A stretch of 64,000 nucleotides of DNA, taken from the NCBI GenBank assembly GCA_028277225.1, contig JANQHB010000024.1, forward strand, positions 1 through 64,000, written 5' to 3'. Source of the stretch: Chlorobium sp. Lineage in GTDB: Bacteria > Bacteroidota > Chlorobiia > Chlorobiales > Chlorobiaceae. The notes under the pieces are model-generated. The model was not told where the DNA came from. It saw only the letters and a program-made list of their open reading frames with translations, and did no database searches. Position numbers and translations under genes: made by a program. Below, piece by piece: positions 8,994 to 19,450 of the stretch (positions are counted from its first letter, which is position 1; every line of letters starts with the position of its first letter).

Positions 8994-10022
8994 TTATTGT
9001 GAGAACTGCTCCAGCATTCTGACATCGTTTTCGAAAAGAAGCCGTATGTCATCGATTTTATAACGCAACAGAGCGGTACGGTCGACACCCATACCAAAAG
9101 CAAAACCTGAATGCTCTTCAGGATCTATAGAGCAGTTTCTGAGGACGTTGGGATGGACCATACCGCACCCGAGGATTTCAAGCCATCCTGACTGTTTGCA
9201 AACCTTGCACCCTTTTCCTCCGCAGAGATAACAGGTGACATCCACTTCGGCGGACGGTTCGGTAAAAGGAAAAAAGCTCGGTCGGAAACGGAGCTTCACA
9301 TCACTTCCGAACATCTGCTTTGCAAACGAATAAATCGTTGCTTTAAGGTCGGCAAATGAGACGTTCTTGTCGATATACAAGCCTTCAAGCTGGTGAAAAA
9401 CGCAGTAGCTCCGAGCGCTGATGGCTTCGTTTCGATAGACTTTTCCAGGACAGATGACCCGGATCGGCGGCTTGTTTTCGAGCATAACCCTGATCTGCAC
9501 GGGGGAGGTATGGGTTCGCAGAAGCAGGTCGTCTTTGCCCTCTTCTCTTGTGATGAAGAACGTATCCTGCATGTCCCTCGCCGGATGATTGGCAGGGAAA
9601 TTCAGCATGTCGAAATTATAGCTGTCATGTTCGAGCTCCGGACCTGTTGCTATGGAAAATCCCATTGCCATGAAAATCTGTTTCATGTCCCCGAGGACTA
9701 TCTGCACCGGGTGTTCGGAGCCCGGGTGTTCTTTTTTTCCGGGAAGTGTCAGGTCGATCCGTTTTTCCCTTTGCGGGCAAGACTCTTCTTCAAGTGTTTT
9801 CTTACAGGCATCGTATTTCTGCTCGGCCGTTTTTTTCAGGCGGTTGAGCAACTGTCCGTACAGAGGACGTTCGGAGGGATCGGCATCTTTCATGCGATCG
9901 AACAGCCCGGCAATGCTCCCCTTGCGCACAAGGAAACGGAGACGGAACGCTTCGAGCTGATCTGTCGTATCGATAACGCAGGTCTCGATCTCCTGCTGTA
10001 AGGTCTCGATGCTGTTTTTCAT
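8994..10022 (-). CDS. pheS: Phenylalanyl-tRNA synthetase alpha subunit
   Basis: Protein of 342 residues. The N-terminal coiled coil is followed by the class II catalytic core with [38 protein letters not shown] and motif 3 ([21 protein letters not shown] near residue 310). [17 protein letters not shown] insertion near 258-275 resembles a zinc-binding loop. It charges tRNA-Phe together with the beta subunit. pheT is not adjacent: the next gene is convergent. It is last in thrS-infC-rpmI-rplT-pheS. Confidence 0.96.
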   Translation of the reverse strand: MKNSIETLQQEIETCVIDTTDQLEAFRLRFLVRKGSIAGLFDRMKDADPSERPLYGQLLNRLKKTAEQKYDACKKTLEEESCPQREKRIDLTLPGKKEHPGSEHPVQIVLGDMKQIFMAMGFSIATGPELEHDSYNFDMLNFPANHPARDMQDTFFITREEGKDDLLLRTHTSPVQIRVMLENKPPIRVICPGKVYRNEAISARSYCVFHQLEGLYIDKNVSFADLKATIYSFAKQMFGSDVKLRFRPSFFPFTEPSAEVDVTCYLCGGKGCKVCKQSGWLEILGCGMVHPNVLRNCSIDPEEHSGFAFGMGVDRTALLRYKIDDIRLLFENDVRMLEQFSQ

Positions 10023-10052
10023 GGATCGTTATTGCGTTTTCGGCTTGCTGTA

Positions 10053-10400
10053 TCAGTCCATGGCCGTTTTGACGATCTGACTGAATGCTGCAGGATCCTT
10101 GACGGCTATCTCGGCAAGGGCTTTGCGGTTGATGTCGATATTTTTCTTGTTTATCGCATCCATAAGGCGGGAGTAGCTTGTGCCGTTTTCCCGGGCGGCA
10201 GCATTGATTCGCATGATCCAGAGCGCGCGGAACGTTCTTTTCTTCACTCTCCTGTCACGGTATGCATACTGTTCGGCTTTGTCGACAGCATGTTTTGCTA
10301 CCGTCAGGATGTTGCCTCTGGATCCCCAGTATCCTTTCGCTTTTTTCAGTATCCTTTTTCTTCTCGCACGTGACGCAACGGCGTTAGTGGCTCTTGGCAT
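10053..10400 (-). CDS. rplT: 50S ribosomal protein L20
   Basis: Protein of 115 residues with the canonical [18 protein letters not shown] and [25 protein letters not shown] segments. L20 binds 23S rRNA early in 50S assembly and in some bacteria represses its own operon. It follows rpmI by 36 bases. Confidence 0.97.
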   Translation of the reverse strand: MPRATNAVASRARRKRILKKAKGYWGSRGNILTVAKHAVDKAEQYAYRDRRVKKRTFRALWIMRINAAARENGTSYSRLMDAINKKNIDINRKALAEIAVKDPAAFSQIVKTAMD

Positions 10401-10436
10401 CGTAGTATCGGTTTAGTTGTTTAAACAATAAAATAC

Positions 10437-10631
10437 TCAGGACAGGATCATCCGTTTGATCTGTTTTTCCTGCGCTTTGTCTACCAGTGTGGGCTGATGA
10501 AGACGACGGGTTCTTTTTCTGTTCTTTTTTTCGAGGTTATGCGAACCGTTCATTTTTTCGCGTTTTACCCGTCCGGATGCGGTGGTTTTAAACCTTTTAC
10601 AGGCACCGCGGTGTGATTTCATTTTAGGCAT
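10437..10631 (-). CDS. rpmI: 50S ribosomal protein L35
   Basis: Small basic protein of 64 residues, full length, with the L35 N-terminus MPKMKSHRGACKRFKTTASG and a C-terminal QIKRMILS. Encoded between infC and rplT as in most bacteria, with a 22-base gap after infC. Confidence 0.97.
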   Translation of the reverse strand: MPKMKSHRGACKRFKTTASGRVKREKMNGSHNLEKKNRKRTRRLHQPTLVDKAQEKQIKRMILS

Positions 10632-10653
10632 GTCGCTCTGTCTTTTTTAGGTT

Positions 10654-11250
10654 TTATTGTTGTGATTCTTCCCTGTTCATCCTGGCCAGCTGTCTTTCGT
10701 AGACCTCGATTTTTTTCTTGTCCGGCTCGAAGTAGATAAAGAGACGTTTTCCCTCGAATTTCGGTTGTCCTTCGGGATTGCTTACGTTGCTCAGCCGTTC
10801 TGTAAGCCGTTCTACCAGCTCAAATCCTTTATCTTTATAGATAATAGAGCGCCCGAGGAAGACGACCGTTGCCCTGACACGATTGCCCTTCCGGAGAAAC
10901 TCTTCAAGATGAGCCGCTTTGAAATCGAAATCGTGTTTGTCGGTATTGGGATGAAATCTCAGTTCTTTCAGTGCTGTCGGTTTGGATTTTTTCTTTCTGT
11001 CCTTGTCCTTTTTATCGAGTTTGTACTGAAGCTTGCCATAGTTGTCAAGCTTGCAGACAGGCGGTGTCGAATTAGGCTGTACTTCTATGAGATCAAGCCC
11101 CTCCTGTTCAGCCAGTTTCAGGGCACTGCCGGTTTTCATGATCTCCTGTGACCCGTCATTGAAGACTACCCTTACCTCGGGGACTCTGATCTGTTCATTG
11201 ACCCTGTAGGTGACCTTTGGTTTCTGAGGTGCACTTCTCTTTTTTCTCAT
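10654..11250 (-). CDS. infC: Translation initiation factor IF-3
   Basis: Protein of about 198 residues. The N-domain ([15 protein letters not shown], then [15 protein letters not shown]) and C-domain ([19 protein letters not shown], then [15 protein letters not shown]) are both complete. IF-3 monitors start-codon choice on the 30S subunit. The ATG at 11250 gives a normal N-terminus; infC often uses rare start codons and an earlier non-ATG start cannot be excluded. It lies 34 bases after thrS. Confidence 0.95.
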   Translation of the reverse strand: MRKKRSAPQKPKVTYRVNEQIRVPEVRVVFNDGSQEIMKTGSALKLAEQEGLDLIEVQPNSTPPVCKLDNYGKLQYKLDKKDKDRKKKSKPTALKELRFHPNTDKHDFDFKAAHLEEFLRKGNRVRATVVFLGRSIIYKDKGFELVERLTERLSNVSNPEGQPKFEGKRLFIYFEPDKKKIEVYERQLARMNREESQQ

Positions 11251-11284
11251 ACGGTATGGGTTAGGTTGAAATAGCTCGTTGTGG

Positions 11285-13264
11285 TCAGGATTTATTGCTG
11301 ATTTCCTTTGCCAGTTTTTCCTGACAATCCTCCAGGGACATACTGCCAAGATCACCCTTGCGGTGACGGCGCAGCGATACTGTCTTCGAATCCGCTTCTT
11401 TCTGGCCGATAATGACCATGTAAGGGATTTTGCTTACTTCGGCTTCGCGTATTTTCTTGCCTATCTTTTCGCTCCGCAGGTCAAGTTCCGCACGGATGCC
11501 TTTTTCGATAAGCGAACGGTGAACCTGTACGGCATACTCATGTGTTTCTTCCGATATTGGCAGAACAGCAGCCTGAACCGGCGCCAGCCAGAGAGGGAAG
11601 TTGCCCGCTGTGTGTTCGATCAGAACACCGATAAAGCGCTCCATCGAGCCGAACGGAGCCCTGTGGATGATGACCGGCCTGTGCGGCTGTCCGTCACTGC
11701 CGACGTAGGTAAGATCGAACCGTTCAGGCATGACATAATCGACCTGAACAGTACCGAGCTGCCATTTTCTTCCGAGAGCGTCCCTGACGATAAAATCAAT
11801 TTTCGGCCCATAGAAACTTGCTTCGCCAATACCGATAATATAGTTGATTTCCATTCGGTCAGCCGCCTCTTTTACATCCCGTTCGGCCTGCTGCCAGACA
11901 TCTTCGGTTCCGCCGTATTTTTCGAGATTTTCCGGGTCATGAAGCGAGAGTCTTATTTCTATATCGTCAAAGCCGAGCGTTGCGAAAACGAATCGGGTCA
12001 GATCGATTGCGTTGCAGATCTCGTCGACCAGTTGATCGGGTCTGCAATAGATATGCGAGTCGTCCTGCGTGAATCCGCGAGCCCGTATAAGACCGTTCAG
12101 CTCTCCGGACTGCTCATGACGGTACACGGTGCCGAACTCGGTCAAACGTATCGGGAGGTCACGGTAACTGCGAAGTTTTGAACTGTAGATCATATGGTGA
12201 TGCGGACAGTTCATCGGTTTCAGCAGGTACTGTTCTTCCCGGCCGAGATCATCGGTATAGGTCAGCGGAGGGAACTGAGAATCACTGTAATACGGGTAGT
12301 GTCCTGATCGTTTGTAGAGGTCGATATGTCCAATGTGCGGTGTGTAGACCGGGACATACCCACGTTTTTTCTGTTCTTCGCGCAGGAATGATTCAAGCTC
12401 GTTCCTGATAATGGCACCTTTGGGCATCCAAATCGGCAGTCCGCTTCCAACGTCCTGAGAGAGCATGAACAGTTCGAGTTCTGCTCCGAGTTTCCGATGA
12501 TCACGCTTTTTCGCTTCCTCGATTCGGGCCAGATGCTCTTTGAGCAGCTTATCGGAAGGGAAGGCGATACCGTAAATCCTCTGCATGTTTTCCCGGGACG
12601 AGTCTCCCCGCCAGAACGATCCGGAGATATTGGTGAGCTTTACCGCTTTCAGTTGTGCCGTGTTCTTCAGGTGCGGACCGCTGCAAAGGTCGGCGAACTC
12701 CCCCTGATGGTAGATCGAGACCTCACGGGTATCCTTGAGTGTGTCCTCGAGGATCTCTACCTTGTATGGGTCGTCTCTTCTGGAGGAAAAATAGGTGACG
12801 GCCTCTTCTCTTGTCATTTCTTCCCTCTGGATCGGCAATGCACGTTTGCCGATCTCAAGCATTCTCCGTTCGATCTTTTCAAGATCGCTTTCAGTGAAAC
12901 GGTGTTGAGAAGCGATATCGTAATAAAAGCCCTGTTCAATCGCAGGACCTGCACCGAATTTTGTTCCCGGAAACAGCTCCTCTATGGCCTGGGCCATAAT
13001 GTGGCTTGCACTATGCCAGAATATAGTTCTGCCGGTGCCTTCGGGATGGTCAAACGTGATGATCTCAATCCCGGCATCGTGGTTTATCGGCGCGGAAAGA
13101 TCGACCGGTGTGCCGTCAATACTGATTGCAAGGGCATCTTTTGCCAGTTTCCGCCCAATTGACAGGGCTATATCGTAACCGGTTACACCTGACGGAAAAG
13201 AACGGCTTCTGCCGTCAGGGAAGGTGATGGTTACCGCCGCCTGTACGTCGTTGTTTTCGGACAT
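11285..13264 (-). CDS. thrS: Threonyl-tRNA synthetase
   Basis: Protein of 659 residues. Domains in order: N-terminal TGS domain (about 10-72), the editing domain with HSASH at 84-88 and the later CSGPH motif, the class II catalytic core ([36 protein letters not shown] motif 2, [18 protein letters not shown] motif 3), and the anticodon-binding domain from about 560. The start at 13264 gives MSENND; a longer frame to 13342 is possible but lacks homology. First gene of the thrS-infC-rpmI-rplT-pheS group. Confidence 0.97.
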   Translation of the reverse strand: MSENNDVQAAVTITFPDGRSRSFPSGVTGYDIALSIGRKLAKDALAISIDGTPVDLSAPINHDAGIEIITFDHPEGTGRTIFWHSASHIMAQAIEELFPGTKFGAGPAIEQGFYYDIASQHRFTESDLEKIERRMLEIGKRALPIQREEMTREEAVTYFSSRRDDPYKVEILEDTLKDTREVSIYHQGEFADLCSGPHLKNTAQLKAVKLTNISGSFWRGDSSRENMQRIYGIAFPSDKLLKEHLARIEEAKKRDHRKLGAELELFMLSQDVGSGLPIWMPKGAIIRNELESFLREEQKKRGYVPVYTPHIGHIDLYKRSGHYPYYSDSQFPPLTYTDDLGREEQYLLKPMNCPHHHMIYSSKLRSYRDLPIRLTEFGTVYRHEQSGELNGLIRARGFTQDDSHIYCRPDQLVDEICNAIDLTRFVFATLGFDDIEIRLSLHDPENLEKYGGTEDVWQQAERDVKEAADRMEINYIIGIGEASFYGPKIDFIVRDALGRKWQLGTVQVDYVMPERFDLTYVGSDGQPHRPVIIHRAPFGSMERFIGVLIEHTAGNFPLWLAPVQAAVLPISEETHEYAVQVHRSLIEKGIRAELDLRSEKIGKKIREAEVSKIPYMVIIGQKEADSKTVSLRRHRKGDLGSMSLEDCQEKLAKEISNKS

Positions 13265-13582
13265 GAATCGTGTCTCTATCGATACGCTGTGATGAAGCCG
13301 TTTTTTTACAGCTTCACTCCTGATTACAGGATTGCCGGCCACTTTCTGTTAGTTGATTGCCGAACGGGAGGGCCGGAAGGCAGCATGATTGCAGCTGCGT
13401 AGTCCCAATTCAGCAAGAAGTCAGGAATGGTACTAATTTTTTTACACAATTCAAAATTGTGCCGCCTCGAAAAACCTGCTGCGCGTTTCGATTGCCGCGT
13501 TGGTTCCGACAAGCTGGAACTATGTCCGCAGGATTAAGGAGGCGGAATGGAGAACTCGTTACTTGTTGCTGGTCACTTGTCA
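13265..13582. other. Spacer between bchZ and thrS
   Basis: About 320 bases without a convincing gene. It contains the thrS leader on the minus strand. I looked for a T-box and for a Thr-rich leader peptide and saw neither. An AT-rich small inverted repeat (ACAATT CAAA AATTGT, near 13445-13460) has its T run on the wrong side for a terminator. Confidence 0.4.
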
Positions 13583-14995
13583 CTATTTCAGCATCTGCAG
13601 CAAATCAGGCGTTACGGTATCCTTACCCTGTCGGGCTGCGAGGGCTTCGGCTTTTTTCTTCATCTCTCTGCCGAAAGAAATCTGGCTGATGAACGGTGCT
13701 TTGGATACGATGGCTTCGAGAACGGCGTTCGCCTCTTTCGTCCACGTTATGGTTCCGGGAGGAGGGGGCGCTTCCTGTCCGGTTTTTTTGGTAATGGGAA
13801 GAAAGGTGAAAAGGGTATCGTAGAGTGCGTTGACAATTTCCTGGATAAGGTAGACGGCGCCGCTGTGACCCATGAAAGGTGTGCCGAGTGCTCGTCGGAC
13901 AATCGGTCCGGGGAAGCCGGCAGGAATAAAACGGGTTTGCGCGTCGATTTCGGACAGATAGATTTTGTCGACAATCCGTCCGAACATGAACTGTGGCTTT
14001 GTTTCTGCCAGTTTTTCTCGCAGGATATTGTTATCGGTTTCGGCAGAGTCCTGGCTGAACAGGCACTGCATGCCCATTTCTTCGCCCAGAAATGTTGCAA
14101 GGCCTTCGGCGTATGTCCTGTCGGCTGCGACACCAAACCGTATTGTCGGGAACCATTCCGATTGCGGGCCGCGCCAGAGATCCCACAAGGGTTTGAGTGT
14201 GCTTTGTTTTTCCTGCTGCAAAAAAGCATCTGCCTTTGCCGCATTGCCGGTCATTTCACCGAGCTCGTCGATGAAGCGCGCGGTTTCTTTCAGGCCGAAA
14301 GGAGCTTCGAGCACCGGTCTTCCGGTCATTTCTGCAAGTGTTCTGCCGAACTCCTTGTACATGACAACAATGACATCGGAATGTTTCAATCCGGATATAT
14401 CGGAAAGCTTACTCTCCCATGGGTAGACATGTTGTATTTCCACCCCGCAACCATTGATCAGACGTTTGATCTCGAAAAGATCAGAAGGGCTGTTGAAGCA
14501 GCCGTAGGTGGGGCCGACGATGCTGACTGTCCCTGTTTTGACGCCGGGGGTGCTGTTGTCGTCAAAGGTATTGTAGAGCCAGCCAAGCGCTCTGTCCCTG
14601 CCTTGCCATTCATTGTCTCCAAGTGAGTTCGATGCAAAAAAACGAACATCAGGAAATCGCTGCCTGAGCATGTTCTCGTGGTCGCTCCCGATCATTTCGC
14701 TTTCGGCACTCGATACAAGGATTATCTCTTTGTTGTTATTGCCGAGATTTTCCAGAAGGTTGATGACCTTTTCCGAACTGCCTGAAGAGGCTATTTCCTT
14801 TTCGGTAAGGCTTGTCGGGGTAAAGTTCTCAAGGTACGGAACGGCATCGGTGTAATCGATGACGGCAGCCCCGACCAGATTATAGCAGCCCACGGGAGCA
14901 TCAGCGACAACATGCACATCCTTCAGGGCGGCAAATGTATTGACCGCTCCCCAGTAAGCGCTTGCTGTGGATTCATCCCTTACGGTTTTTGTCAT
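13583..14995 (-). CDS. bchZ: Chlorophyllide a reductase subunit Z
   Basis: Protein of 470 residues of the nitrogenase-like BchZ family. BchXYZ reduces ring B of chlorophyllide a on the way to bacteriochlorophyll a. The N-terminus (YWGAVNTFAALKDVHVVADA, then PVGCYNL with Cys37 as likely iron-sulfur ligand) matches the proteobacterial BchZ pattern PVGCENL, and the RDRALGWLYNTFD segment near 133-145 is also characteristic. It strongly supports a phototrophic host. bchX and bchY are not next to it. The preceding gene, 90 bases upstream, is a GH3 hexosaminidase on the same strand. Confidence 0.93.
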   Translation of the reverse strand: MTKTVRDESTASAYWGAVNTFAALKDVHVVADAPVGCYNLVGAAVIDYTDAVPYLENFTPTSLTEKEIASSGSSEKVINLLENLGNNNKEIILVSSAESEMIGSDHENMLRQRFPDVRFFASNSLGDNEWQGRDRALGWLYNTFDDNSTPGVKTGTVSIVGPTYGCFNSPSDLFEIKRLINGCGVEIQHVYPWESKLSDISGLKHSDVIVVMYKEFGRTLAEMTGRPVLEAPFGLKETARFIDELGEMTGNAAKADAFLQQEKQSTLKPLWDLWRGPQSEWFPTIRFGVAADRTYAEGLATFLGEEMGMQCLFSQDSAETDNNILREKLAETKPQFMFGRIVDKIYLSEIDAQTRFIPAGFPGPIVRRALGTPFMGHSGAVYLIQEIVNALYDTLFTFLPITKKTGQEAPPPPGTITWTKEANAVLEAIVSKAPFISQISFGREMKKKAEALAARQGKDTVTPDLLQMLK

Positions 14996-15085
14996 GGGAC
15001 CCGGACTCTTGTTGTTCAGTGGTAAAACACAATGTAGTAAAAATGCTTGAGAGTGGTGTCCGAAGAAGAGCCGGCAGTGGAGGTT

Positions 15086-16846
15086 TCAGGGGAAATTGGC
15101 GCTCAGCGATACCGGAAGTTTTCCGACAGGTTTGATCTTGCCTTCAAGAAGCCGGACAGCGGCATCTTCACTGAATTCGGATGACGAATAGGTGCAGATA
15201 TATGTTGGAATGTCAGGGATCTGGCTGATAAGGTATGGTGTTCCAAAAGATATCAGGACAAGAGGGAGTTTTTGGGGCAGGTTCATTGAGAGTCTGTTGA
15301 TGAAATTCTGCTGCAGGTCATTCAATTCGAGGGATTTTGCTCCGGTCAGAACTTCGACATAGGTTGAGATGATCACACCGGAAGCATTACGGGCTGTCTC
15401 TGCAACGTTATGGTAATCAACGGCTTCAGCATCGATTCCAATCCTGATGGTTTGTGCGCCAAAAGCGTCATAAAGCTTTTCCGAAAAGGTCTCGCCCGAG
15501 AGCGAATATTTCTTGTTTTCCAGTATGATATGCAGGATGTTTTTCCTTTTTCTGATAGGCAACACATTTCTGCTGTCTTTGACGACCGTGATCGAGTTTT
15601 CGGCTATGGTTCTTGCCAGTTTTTTCGAACTGCTGACACTGACCTGGCGGGAAATGTTCTTCGGGTTTACCAGGCGTTTTTTGTCAAGCCCAAGCCATCG
15701 TTTGGCAAGGAGGATCCTTTGAACCGAACGATCAATGAGACGTTCTGACAACGTTCCGTTCCGTACCGCATGCAGAATGGTGCTGTGCGTCAATTCGGGA
15801 TCGGGTGAAAACAGAAGCAGGTCGTTGCCGGCTTCGACGGCACGAAGGGATATATCTTCAAGTGTATGATGTTCGTAGAGCGCCTTCATGTTGAGTGCGT
15901 CGGTGATGATAAGCCCCTGAAAGCCAAGCTCGTTTCTCAGGAGTTTGGTGACAATGTTCCATGAAAGGGTGGCTGGGGTCAGGTTCCCTGTGATTTTCGG
16001 GACTGCAAGATGGCCGATCATGACGCTCATGACTCCATGGTCGATCGCTGCTTTAAAAGGCTTGAGTTCCAGGTTTTCCAGGCGATTCCTGTCGGCTTGT
16101 ACAACCGGGAGAAAATCATGACTGTCGACATTGACATCACCGTGGCCCGGAAAATGTTTTGCTGTCGCCAGCATCCCTTTCGACTGCAGTCCTTCGATAA
16201 ATGCCTGGGCCATTCTGATGGTTACATCGGTCCTGTCACTGTAAGAGCGGGTATTGATTACCGGATTATCCGGATTCAGGTTCAAATCGACATTCGGTGA
16301 ATAACTTTGATGAATGCCGAGAGCTTTTGCCTCCCGGGCGATGACCCCAGCCATTTGCTTCACAAGAGCCGGATTGCCTGCTGCCGACAAGGCCATGTTG
16401 GGAGCAAATTCGGTTGCACCTTCAAGCCGCATTGCAAGTCCCTTTTCCATGTCGGCACTTATAAGCAGCGGAAGAGGTGCGATGCTTTGAAAATAGTTTG
16501 CCAGAACGGCGGCATCGTGGGTGTTGCCCTTGAGAAACATAACGCCGCCAACCTTACCGTTTCTGACCAGTTCTTTCAGTTTACGGTACTCCTTGTTATC
16601 CCTGGGACGGACTTTGGCCGGGCTGTGGGCGATGATCATCTGTCCGATTTTATCGGAAAGGGAAAGTCTGCCGAGCTGTTTTTCAACCCAGTTGTCTGTT
16701 TGTCCGAAAACCTCGTGTGCCGTGTTCGTGAATTTATCAGAACCGGTGCCGGCAACTGCGGGACTGCCTTGTAGAAGAATGAGCGGAGTAGAACAGCATA
16801 AAATAATGGCCGCTACCGTTATGTATCGTATCCAGATATGTTTCAT
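15086..16846 (-). CDS. Exported beta-N-acetylhexosaminidase (GH3, NagZ-like)
   Basis: Protein of 586 residues with an N-terminal hydrophobic signal (about 8-33). The GH3 catalytic barrel carries the NagZ hallmark KHFPGHGD at 230-237 and the nucleophile Asp316 in ITDALNMKAL. Beyond about residue 400 a GH3 C-terminal domain follows, making it larger than the single-domain E. coli NagZ. It probably removes beta-linked N-acetylglucosamine from peptidoglycan fragments in the periplasm. The presence of a signal peptide sets it apart from cytoplasmic recycling enzymes. Confidence 0.88.
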   Translation of the reverse strand: MKHIWIRYITVAAIILCCSTPLILLQGSPAVAGTGSDKFTNTAHEVFGQTDNWVEKQLGRLSLSDKIGQMIIAHSPAKVRPRDNKEYRKLKELVRNGKVGGVMFLKGNTHDAAVLANYFQSIAPLPLLISADMEKGLAMRLEGATEFAPNMALSAAGNPALVKQMAGVIAREAKALGIHQSYSPNVDLNLNPDNPVINTRSYSDRTDVTIRMAQAFIEGLQSKGMLATAKHFPGHGDVNVDSHDFLPVVQADRNRLENLELKPFKAAIDHGVMSVMIGHLAVPKITGNLTPATLSWNIVTKLLRNELGFQGLIITDALNMKALYEHHTLEDISLRAVEAGNDLLLFSPDPELTHSTILHAVRNGTLSERLIDRSVQRILLAKRWLGLDKKRLVNPKNISRQVSVSSSKKLARTIAENSITVVKDSRNVLPIRKRKNILHIILENKKYSLSGETFSEKLYDAFGAQTIRIGIDAEAVDYHNVAETARNASGVIISTYVEVLTGAKSLELNDLQQNFINRLSMNLPQKLPLVLISFGTPYLISQIPDIPTYICTYSSSEFSEDAAVRLLEGKIKPVGKLPVSLSANFP

Positions 16847-16909
16847 CTCAGGGGTTTTGCTCGCCCGGAGAGCGGTTCAGGTTTCGGGGCATGCGGTGTC
16901 AGTGACCTT

Positions 16910-17428
16910 TCAGGAAGAGGCCATAAACAGGTATGGTTTCCAATCTTCGGATACCGCAGTAATGAATTTTCGCATCAACATGATGTGGCTCGGCCGAATC
17001 GGTTCCTTCAGCGGGAGCATCCCTGCTTCTTTGGGAGTCCTGTTTCCCTTTTTTGTGTTACAGGGACTGCAGGCAGTGATCAGGTTTTCCCATGTGTCTT
17101 CTCCACCTTTCGAGCGGGGCACCATATGGTCGATTGTCAACTGCCTGTCGGTTCTTCCGCAGTACTGGCACTGAAAATTGTCCCTCCTGAAAATGTTCTT
17201 CCGGTTCAGCATGATTTTTTTGTACGGAAGACGAACATATACCGTCAATCGTACGATGCTCGGGAGAGGAAAAGATTGCGATACCGTGCAGATGAACTGT
17301 TCAGGATGATGCGCGACAGCCACCGCTTTACCGCAAAAAAGGAGCACAATAGCTTTTTGTGCGTCACAGATGCTCAGAGGCTCATAACTGCTGTTCAGGA
17401 CAAGTACTTTTGCTCTCTGTATAGGCAT
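16910..17428 (-). CDS. HNH endonuclease family protein
   Basis: Protein of 172 residues. The N-terminal part ([21 protein letters not shown]) is the signature of a widespread HNH family in which this leader precedes the nuclease. The HNH core shows Cys87-x2-Cys90, Asp100-His101 ([12 protein letters not shown]) and Cys120-x2-Cys123, all expected metal or catalytic positions. Substrate and biological role are not known for this family. The start at 17428 is preferred over 17458 because it begins right at the conserved block. The upstream side is a large repeat cluster. Confidence 0.85.
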   Translation of the reverse strand: MPIQRAKVLVLNSSYEPLSICDAQKAIVLLFCGKAVAVAHHPEQFICTVSQSFPLPSIVRLTVYVRLPYKKIMLNRKNIFRRDNFQCQYCGRTDRQLTIDHMVPRSKGGEDTWENLITACSPCNTKKGNRTPKEAGMLPLKEPIRPSHIMLMRKFITAVSEDWKPYLFMASS

Positions 17429-17469
17429 GGCTATTCTGTTTGTAAAGTATACGTCCATAATCCGAGAAA

Positions 17470-17810
17470 ATCAAAAATACCTGATGGTGAATGGTAAATC
17501 GTAAATCGTGAATAGTAATTCGTGAATTGTAAATGGTAATTTGTGAATAGTGATTCTTGAATGGTGAAGATGGCTTGTTAGCTGGATAGCTGGATAGCTG
17601 GTTGGCGGGAAGAGAGACTTTAGGATGTGGGATGCGGGAAGTTGGAAATGTGCCGAGTGCTTGGACTGTAGGGACAACCCCCTGTGGTTGTCCGTGGTAG
17701 GTCTGAAGCAGATAGTCGGCTGGCTGTAGGGGCAGGTTTCAAACCCGCCCGTACGGAGGCAGTGAGAATTGATGATATGATATTTTTGACTGCCAACTGC
17801 CTACTCTTCC
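17470..17810. repeat. Modular intergenic repeat cluster
   Basis: No gene. In order: an AT-rich tract of imperfect GTGAATAGTAAATCGT-type units (about 17485-17570); GCTGGATA units in tandem (about 17580-17605); a palindrome GGACAACC/GGTTGTCC (17672-17693); a palindromic GTAGGGGCAGGTTT...AAACCCGCCCGTAC block (about 17726-17754); and a CTGCCAACTGCCTACT tract ending at the gcvPB stop. The same modules recur near 41.6-41.8, 43.85-43.9 and, in part, 38.1-38.4 kb. Confidence 0.8.
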
Positions 17811-19277
17811 TCAGCAGCCGCCTGAGTAGCAGATGTTGAGTTTTCTCGATGCCTGGGCTTCGTCGAGCCTGCCGACAGGGGTTTTTGTCGGTGCGTTGTA
17901 GACCAGATCCGGATTGTTTGCCGCTTCGTCGGCAATGGCCAGGAGAGCATCGGCAAATGCGTCGAGCGTCTCGATGGTTTCTGTTTCAGTCGGTTCTATC
18001 ATCAGCGCCTCGCTTACAATAAGCGGGAAGTAGATGGTCGGCGCATGAAATCCGTAGTCAAGGAGCCGTTTGGCTATATCGAGTGTCCGGACATTATGCT
18101 GTTTTTTCTGGCGGTCGCCCGACAGACAGAATTCATGCATAACCGGTTCAGGAAAGGGAAGCTCAAAAGTATCGGTCAGGCGGGAGAGGAGATAGTTCGC
18201 GTTGAGTATTGCATTTTCGGATACCCTTCTAACGCCTTCGGCGCCGAGCATTCTGATGTAGGTATACGCACGGACAAGGACGCTGAAATTCCCGTAAAAG
18301 TTCATCATGCGTCCGATGCTTTGCGGTTTGTCCATGTTCATCGAGTAGTAAGGATGTCCGTCTTTATCGGTTTTTTCGATGACAGGCACCGGCAGGAACG
18401 GGACAAGTTTTTCGCAGACGCCAACCGGTCCGCTGCCGGGCCCTCCGCCGCCATGGGGTGCCGAGAAGGTTTTGTGGAGATTGTAGTGAACAATATCGAA
18501 GCCCATGTCACCAGGTCGCGTGATTCCCATCAGGGCATTCATGTTAGCGCCGTCCATGTAGAGGAGGCTGCCGTTTTCATGCACCAGCTTCTCAATGGCG
18601 AGGATGTCTTTTTCAAACAGACCGAGTGTGTTCGGATTTGTCAGCATGAGAGCGGCGACATCAGGTGTAAGTTTCGCTTTGAGATCATCGATATCGGTTC
18701 TGCCTTCAGCGTTACTTGCAACCGAGATGGTTTCGTAGTTGGCGATAGCTGCCGATGCAGGATTTGTTCCATGAGCCGAATCGACAACCAGCAGTTTGTC
18801 GCGTTTTGATCCGTTCGATTCATGATACTTTTTGATGAGCAGAATACCTGTCAGTTCGCCATGAGCTCCCGCTGCCGGTTGAAGGGTTACAGCGGCCATG
18901 CCGGCGATCTCAGAAAGCATCACGCTCAGTTCGTACATGAGTCTCAGGGAGCCCTGAGCTGTTTCTGCAGGCTGCAGCGGATGCATGGAGGTGAATCCCT
19001 GCAGGTCGGATACGGCGTCGTTTATTTTCGGATTGTATTTCATCGTGCAGCTGCCGAGCGGATACATGTTTTTATCCACATGGTAGTTCAGGCCGGAAAG
19101 ACGTATGAAGTGACGGACAACTTCGCTTTCAGGTATTTCAGGCAGGTCTGCAGGTTCACTGCGCAGCAGGTTCCCGGGGATCAGTTCTTCGATCGGGCTT
19201 ATGGGGGTATCTGAAGTGCCGAAACAGATGCCCCGACGTCCCTGGCGGGACAGATCAAATATGAGCGGTTCTTTCAT
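17811..19277 (-). CDS. gcvPB: Glycine dehydrogenase (decarboxylating) subunit 2
   Basis: Protein of 488 residues, the C-terminal half of the P-protein in organisms where it is split. The pyridoxal phosphate lysine is K269 in [29 protein letters not shown] near 72-83 and [12 protein letters not shown] near 167-178 are also characteristic. With GcvPA it decarboxylates glycine and passes the aminomethyl group to the H protein. gcvPA, gcvH and gcvT are not nearby. The start at 19277 gives [10 protein letters not shown], the family N-terminus; a frame to 19334 exists. The C-terminus ends ICYSGGC. Confidence 0.94.
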   Translation of the reverse strand: MKEPLIFDLSRQGRRGICFGTSDTPISPIEELIPGNLLRSEPADLPEIPESEVVRHFIRLSGLNYHVDKNMYPLGSCTMKYNPKINDAVSDLQGFTSMHPLQPAETAQGSLRLMYELSVMLSEIAGMAAVTLQPAAGAHGELTGILLIKKYHESNGSKRDKLLVVDSAHGTNPASAAIANYETISVASNAEGRTDIDDLKAKLTPDVAALMLTNPNTLGLFEKDILAIEKLVHENGSLLYMDGANMNALMGITRPGDMGFDIVHYNLHKTFSAPHGGGGPGSGPVGVCEKLVPFLPVPVIEKTDKDGHPYYSMNMDKPQSIGRMMNFYGNFSVLVRAYTYIRMLGAEGVRRVSENAILNANYLLSRLTDTFELPFPEPVMHEFCLSGDRQKKQHNVRTLDIAKRLLDYGFHAPTIYFPLIVSEALMIEPTETETIETLDAFADALLAIADEAANNPDLVYNAPTKTPVGRLDEAQASRKLNICYSGGC

Positions 19278-19450
19278 GGGTGTGATAAACGTGTGATGAA
19301 ATACGCAATGGCTGTACTCAGCTTCGAAAAGCAAACAAAAAACAAATCCTGAATTGAGCGCTCTCGTTAGGTAAGAATATAGAGGACCCGGCCCATATGC
19401 TCAAACGGTGTCGGGAAAAATCCGGGTTGTATCGAAAAAAAATTTTTCTT

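Noticed and set aside
13265..13582. T-box or Thr leader peptide for thrS
   Set aside because: No T-box core sequence and no run of Thr codons is visible; the short frames present are of ordinary composition.
17470..17620. CRISPR array
   Set aside because: The AT-rich units are imperfect, vary in length and have no spacers of uniform size, and no cas genes are near. They fit degenerate tandem repeats.
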